64,000 nucleotides of DNA from Flavobacterium beibuense (GTDB lineage: Bacteria > Bacteroidota > Bacteroidia > Flavobacteriales > Flavobacteriaceae): NCBI RefSeq assembly GCF_004151245.1, contig NZ_JUIW01000011.1, positions 62,001-126,000 of the forward strand. Direction: 5' to 3'. Positions 60,699 to 64,000 of this stretch are shown here, piece by piece; position 1 is the stretch's first letter; every line of letters starts with the position of its first letter. The notes beneath the pieces are model-generated. The model saw nothing but the letters and a program-made list of their open reading frames with translations, did not search any database and had not been told where the DNA came from. Position numbers and translations under genes: made by a program.

Positions 60699-61676
60699 AT
60701 GAACCGACGTAATTTTATATCAGCAACCGGAAAAGCCGGAATAGCAACCGGTCTGGCAGGAAACATTATTCCTTCACTATTCAGCCTATTTGAAAACCCT
60801 GAAGAAAAACCCTTCTTTAAATTATCTTTGGCACAATGGTCGCTGCATAAGGCTATACAGGAAACCAAAACACTTTCTAACCTGGATTTTGCAAAAAAGG
60901 CTAAAGAATTAGGTTTTGAAGGTATAGAATATGTTTCCCAGCTTTATCAGCTTGATGAAAGCAATCAAAAAGCCTCACTGGCAAAACTGGTTAGGGAGCT
61001 AAAACTTAGAAGCAATGACCAGGGAATAAAGAATGTATTGATAATGGTAGATAATGAAGGTGAACTGGCTGCTGCTGATAAAAAAGAACGCGACCAGGCC
61101 GTTTCTAATCATTCAAAATGGGTAGATGCAGCTGCCGAACTGGGTTGCCACTCCATAAGGGTAAATCTTTTTGGCACCGGAACAGAGCATGACTTTCATA
61201 AATGGCAGGCCGCCTCTTACGACGGCTTAAGTCAACTTTCACGTTATGCTTCTAAAAGTGGCGTTAATATTATAGTTGAAAATCACGGTGGCTTATCATC
61301 CGACGCAGAAAAACTTATACAGGTAATACGATCCATCAATAAAAGGAACTGTGGCCTGTTACCTGACTTTGGTAACTTTTGTGTAAAAAGAAAAAATGGC
61401 GAGCGTTGGGGTTCCCCATGCATAGAAGAATACGACCGCTATAAGGGAACACTCGAAATGATGCCTTTTGCTTATGGCGTTAGCGCCAAATCTTATGATT
61501 TTGATGAAAAAGGCGATGAGACTACCATAGACTATTACAGGATGCTTAAAATTGTGAAAGACGCAGGCTATAATGGTTTTATTGGTGTAGAATATGAAGG
61601 CAACAGATTAAGTGAAGAAGAGGGAATCCTGGCAACCAAAGCTCTTTTGCTTAAAGCCGCAAATCAGTTGAAATAA
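60699..61676 (+). CDS. TIM-barrel sugar phosphate isomerase/epimerase-type protein
   Basis: 325 residues. The N terminus NRRNFISATGKAGIATGL looks like a twin-arginine (Tat) signal. The xylose isomerase-like barrel shows EGIEYVSQLY, IIVENHGGLSSDAEKL, LLPDFGNF and FIGVEYEG, where Glu/Asp residues bind metal. Probably exported and acting on sugars. The 3' end overlaps the convergent DUF1080 gene by 13 bases. Confidence 0.9.
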   Translation: MNRRNFISATGKAGIATGLAGNIIPSLFSLFENPEEKPFFKLSLAQWSLHKAIQETKTLSNLDFAKKAKELGFEGIEYVSQLYQLDESNQKASLAKLVRELKLRSNDQGIKNVLIMVDNEGELAAADKKERDQAVSNHSKWVDAAAELGCHSIRVNLFGTGTEHDFHKWQAASYDGLSQLSRYASKSGVNIIVENHGGLSSDAEKLIQVIRSINKRNCGLLPDFGNFCVKRKNGERWGSPCIEEYDRYKGTLEMMPFAYGVSAKSYDFDEKGDETTIDYYRMLKIVKDAGYNGFIGVEYEGNRLSEEEGILATKALLLKAANQLK

Positions 61677-62548
61677 GAAGTATATTCTTCGGGCAGCCCG
61701 TTAAGCTTTTTAATTTTTACATCCTTAAAATACGTTTCGGCAGCTTCGCTCTGTAACTGGATTTTTCCTTTTGTAAGCGGAAAGCTTTCGCCATTTTCCA
61801 CATAACGCGAGTTTTGCAGTACCATCACTACTTTTCCGTTAACTATATGCAGGCTTTTATCGCCATAACAAACAAGCTCAAGCTCTGTCCACTCTCCGTC
61901 AGGACTTTCATTGTTTTCGCTTCTAAGGCAAAACCCTCCATATTGAGAACCCGTACCCATAGGCAAAAAAGACTGATTATTTCCTGCAACAGCATTCATC
62001 ATACCTTCAGGCAAAAAAGCTCTTATGTCTATGGCAGAATTGGCTATATTCCAATAATCTCCCATATGTCCTTCCATTATCTGAAATTCCTGCGAAAGCA
62101 TCCATGCTCTCCAGTAATCCTTTCCGGCATCTCCAGCAGAATGATATAATATGCCTGAATCTTTTAATTTGTCTTCACGGGGAATCCATTTCTTATCGCC
62201 CCACTTCACTTTTACCTTTAAATGATAGTTTTCAAATTCCTCTTTGGTAAACACACAGCCATATCGCTCTCCGCTAACCCTTAAAACAGGCTCACCATTC
62301 TCCTCTATCATGGTAAATACACCTTCCGGATCATTGTTATAACCCAAAGGCTGTATGGTATCGCCATTAGCATTTACAGGAAGGCTGCCATTATATTCAT
62401 TTGTGTGCTTATAGCTTAGGTATTTTCCCCATTGCGACATATCCTTATCAAAAAGATTTGTCCATCCTTCTTCCTGCTGCTTTCCACAACTTATAAAACA
62501 GATGGCGCAAAAACAGAAGTAAACAGTAGTAAGAATAGCTCTAAACAT
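61664..62548 (-). CDS. DUF1080 (3-keto-disaccharide hydrolase-type) lipoprotein
   Basis: 294 residues. Lipobox CFISC (about Cys 21) after a short signal. The concanavalin-like DUF1080 fold is seen in EGWTNLFDKDMSQW, YHLKVKVKWGDKKW, DSGILYHSAGD and GEWTELELVCYGDKSL. Family members cleave 3-keto-glycosides or bind glycans. The adjacency of an isomerase-type barrel and a DUF1080 protein is common in 3-keto-sugar pathways of Bacteroidota. Convergent with the barrel gene. Confidence 0.9.
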   Translation of the reverse strand: MFRAILTTVYFCFCAICFISCGKQQEEGWTNLFDKDMSQWGKYLSYKHTNEYNGSLPVNANGDTIQPLGYNNDPEGVFTMIEENGEPVLRVSGERYGCVFTKEEFENYHLKVKVKWGDKKWIPREDKLKDSGILYHSAGDAGKDYWRAWMLSQEFQIMEGHMGDYWNIANSAIDIRAFLPEGMMNAVAGNNQSFLPMGTGSQYGGFCLRSENNESPDGEWTELELVCYGDKSLHIVNGKVVMVLQNSRYVENGESFPLTKGKIQLQSEAAETYFKDVKIKKLNGLPEEYTSYFN

Positions 62549-62683
62549 GTAAGATAGATTTTACAAAACGCGAAATATAGTTTTTATTTTCAACATAATC
62601 TACGCTAAAACAATCATATCGTTATACTTAATTTGCAAATAGCAGCTATAACTATTATTTTTATGCCTTCATATTTTTTGATT

Positions 62684-62884
62684 ATGCGTTATGTAATAGC
62701 TTTTTTTCTGCCTTGGCTTTCTCTGTTTTTGCAGGGTAAAATACTCTCGGGTATAGTGTGCCTTATACTCCAGATAACCATAATAGGGTGGCTTCCTGCC
62801 TTTATATGGGCCTTTACCTCTTTAAACAGAATGTATGCCGACAGAAGAACGCGCAAAATTATAGCAGCAATGCCTAAACGATAA
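62684..62884 (+). CDS. YqaE/Pmp3-family small membrane protein
   Basis: 66 residues with two transmembrane helices (YVIAFFLPWLSLFLQGKILSG, VCLILQITIIGWLPAFIWAF) and a basic end. The PWLSLFLQGK ... GWLPAFIWA pattern is YqaE/Pmp3. Role in membrane potential or stress is proposed for relatives. I chose ATG 62684, matching relatives; ATG 62663 is also open. Confidence 0.88.
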   Translation: MRYVIAFFLPWLSLFLQGKILSGIVCLILQITIIGWLPAFIWAFTSLNRMYADRRTRKIIAAMPKR

Positions 62885-62894
62885 GCAACCGTAA

Positions 62895-64000
<1,106 letters not shown>

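Overview
The window looks like chromosome from a gliding member of the Flavobacteriaceae, close to Flavobacterium. Direct evidence is the gliding-motility pair gldE-gldD beside ssb and mutY, proteins with type IX secretion (T9SS) C-terminal sorting domains, many short lipoprotein signal peptides, Bacteroidota-type promoters (TTG-N19ish-TAnnTTTG) and AT-rich spacers with very few Shine-Dalgarno sequences. It is mostly ordinary core genome: no rRNA, tRNA, CRISPR array, prophage, transposase or integrase was seen.

Layout. 1-4.7 kb: the 3' end of a single-stranded DNA-binding protein gene, an unexplained structured spacer with a possible 35-codon ORF, a lipoprotein, a TPR/AraC-type regulator, aat and two small unknown envelope proteins. 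4.7-9.9 kb: rplU-rpmA, a catalytic plus non-catalytic pair of M16 peptidases, and an EamA exporter. 10-16.4 kb: a metal-binding lipoprotein, the mutY-ssb-gldE-gldD operon, an HU-type protein followed by a 30-residue very basic ribosomal-type protein, and ribonuclease G. 16.5-23 kb: small unknown proteins, an RDD membrane protein, an SDR plus AraC regulator, a RibD/DHFR-like reductase, a second AraC regulator and a secreted beta-sandwich protein. 23-31 kb: the penicillin-binding protein 1C / alpha-2-macroglobulin pair. 31-40 kb: tadA, dxs, a DUF3078 protein, dgt, a small protein, a second RDD protein and class Ia ribonucleotide reductase nrdB-nrdA. 40-49.8 kb: a DUF3109 protein, a MarC protein, a truncated flavoprotein, an S41 protease / dCMP deaminase / HupE-like group, TerB-like, fbp, GNAT-aspartate kinase, and an MscS channel. 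49.9-54.2 kb: a TetR-controlled acyl-thioester operon (thiolase, thioesterase, KAS II, SDR). 54.3-60.6 kb: a ribosome hibernation factor, then an envelope/extracellular thioredoxin-fold cluster (TlpA, DUF6029 barrel, T9SS thioredoxin, T9SS protein, Omp28-like lipoprotein). 60.7-64 kb: sugar-related genes (TIM-barrel isomerase, DUF1080 hydrolase, GH97 start) with a small YqaE-type membrane protein.

Genes that work together: nrdAB, dgt and the dCMP deaminase all act on deoxynucleotide pools. pbpC and the macroglobulin form a periplasmic repair/defence pair. gldD/gldE serve gliding and T9SS, whose substrates lie at 57-59.5 kb.

The observations I would check first are: two identical inverted-repeat operators flanking tetR, one lying exactly inside its promoter spacer; an inverted repeat in the nrdB promoter/leader; the small basic ribosomal-type gene whose Lys codons and stop form a 16-bp terminator stem; the structured spacer at 181-350; and the divergent thioredoxin/T9SS cluster. 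All function calls rest on reading motifs by eye; no database search was run.
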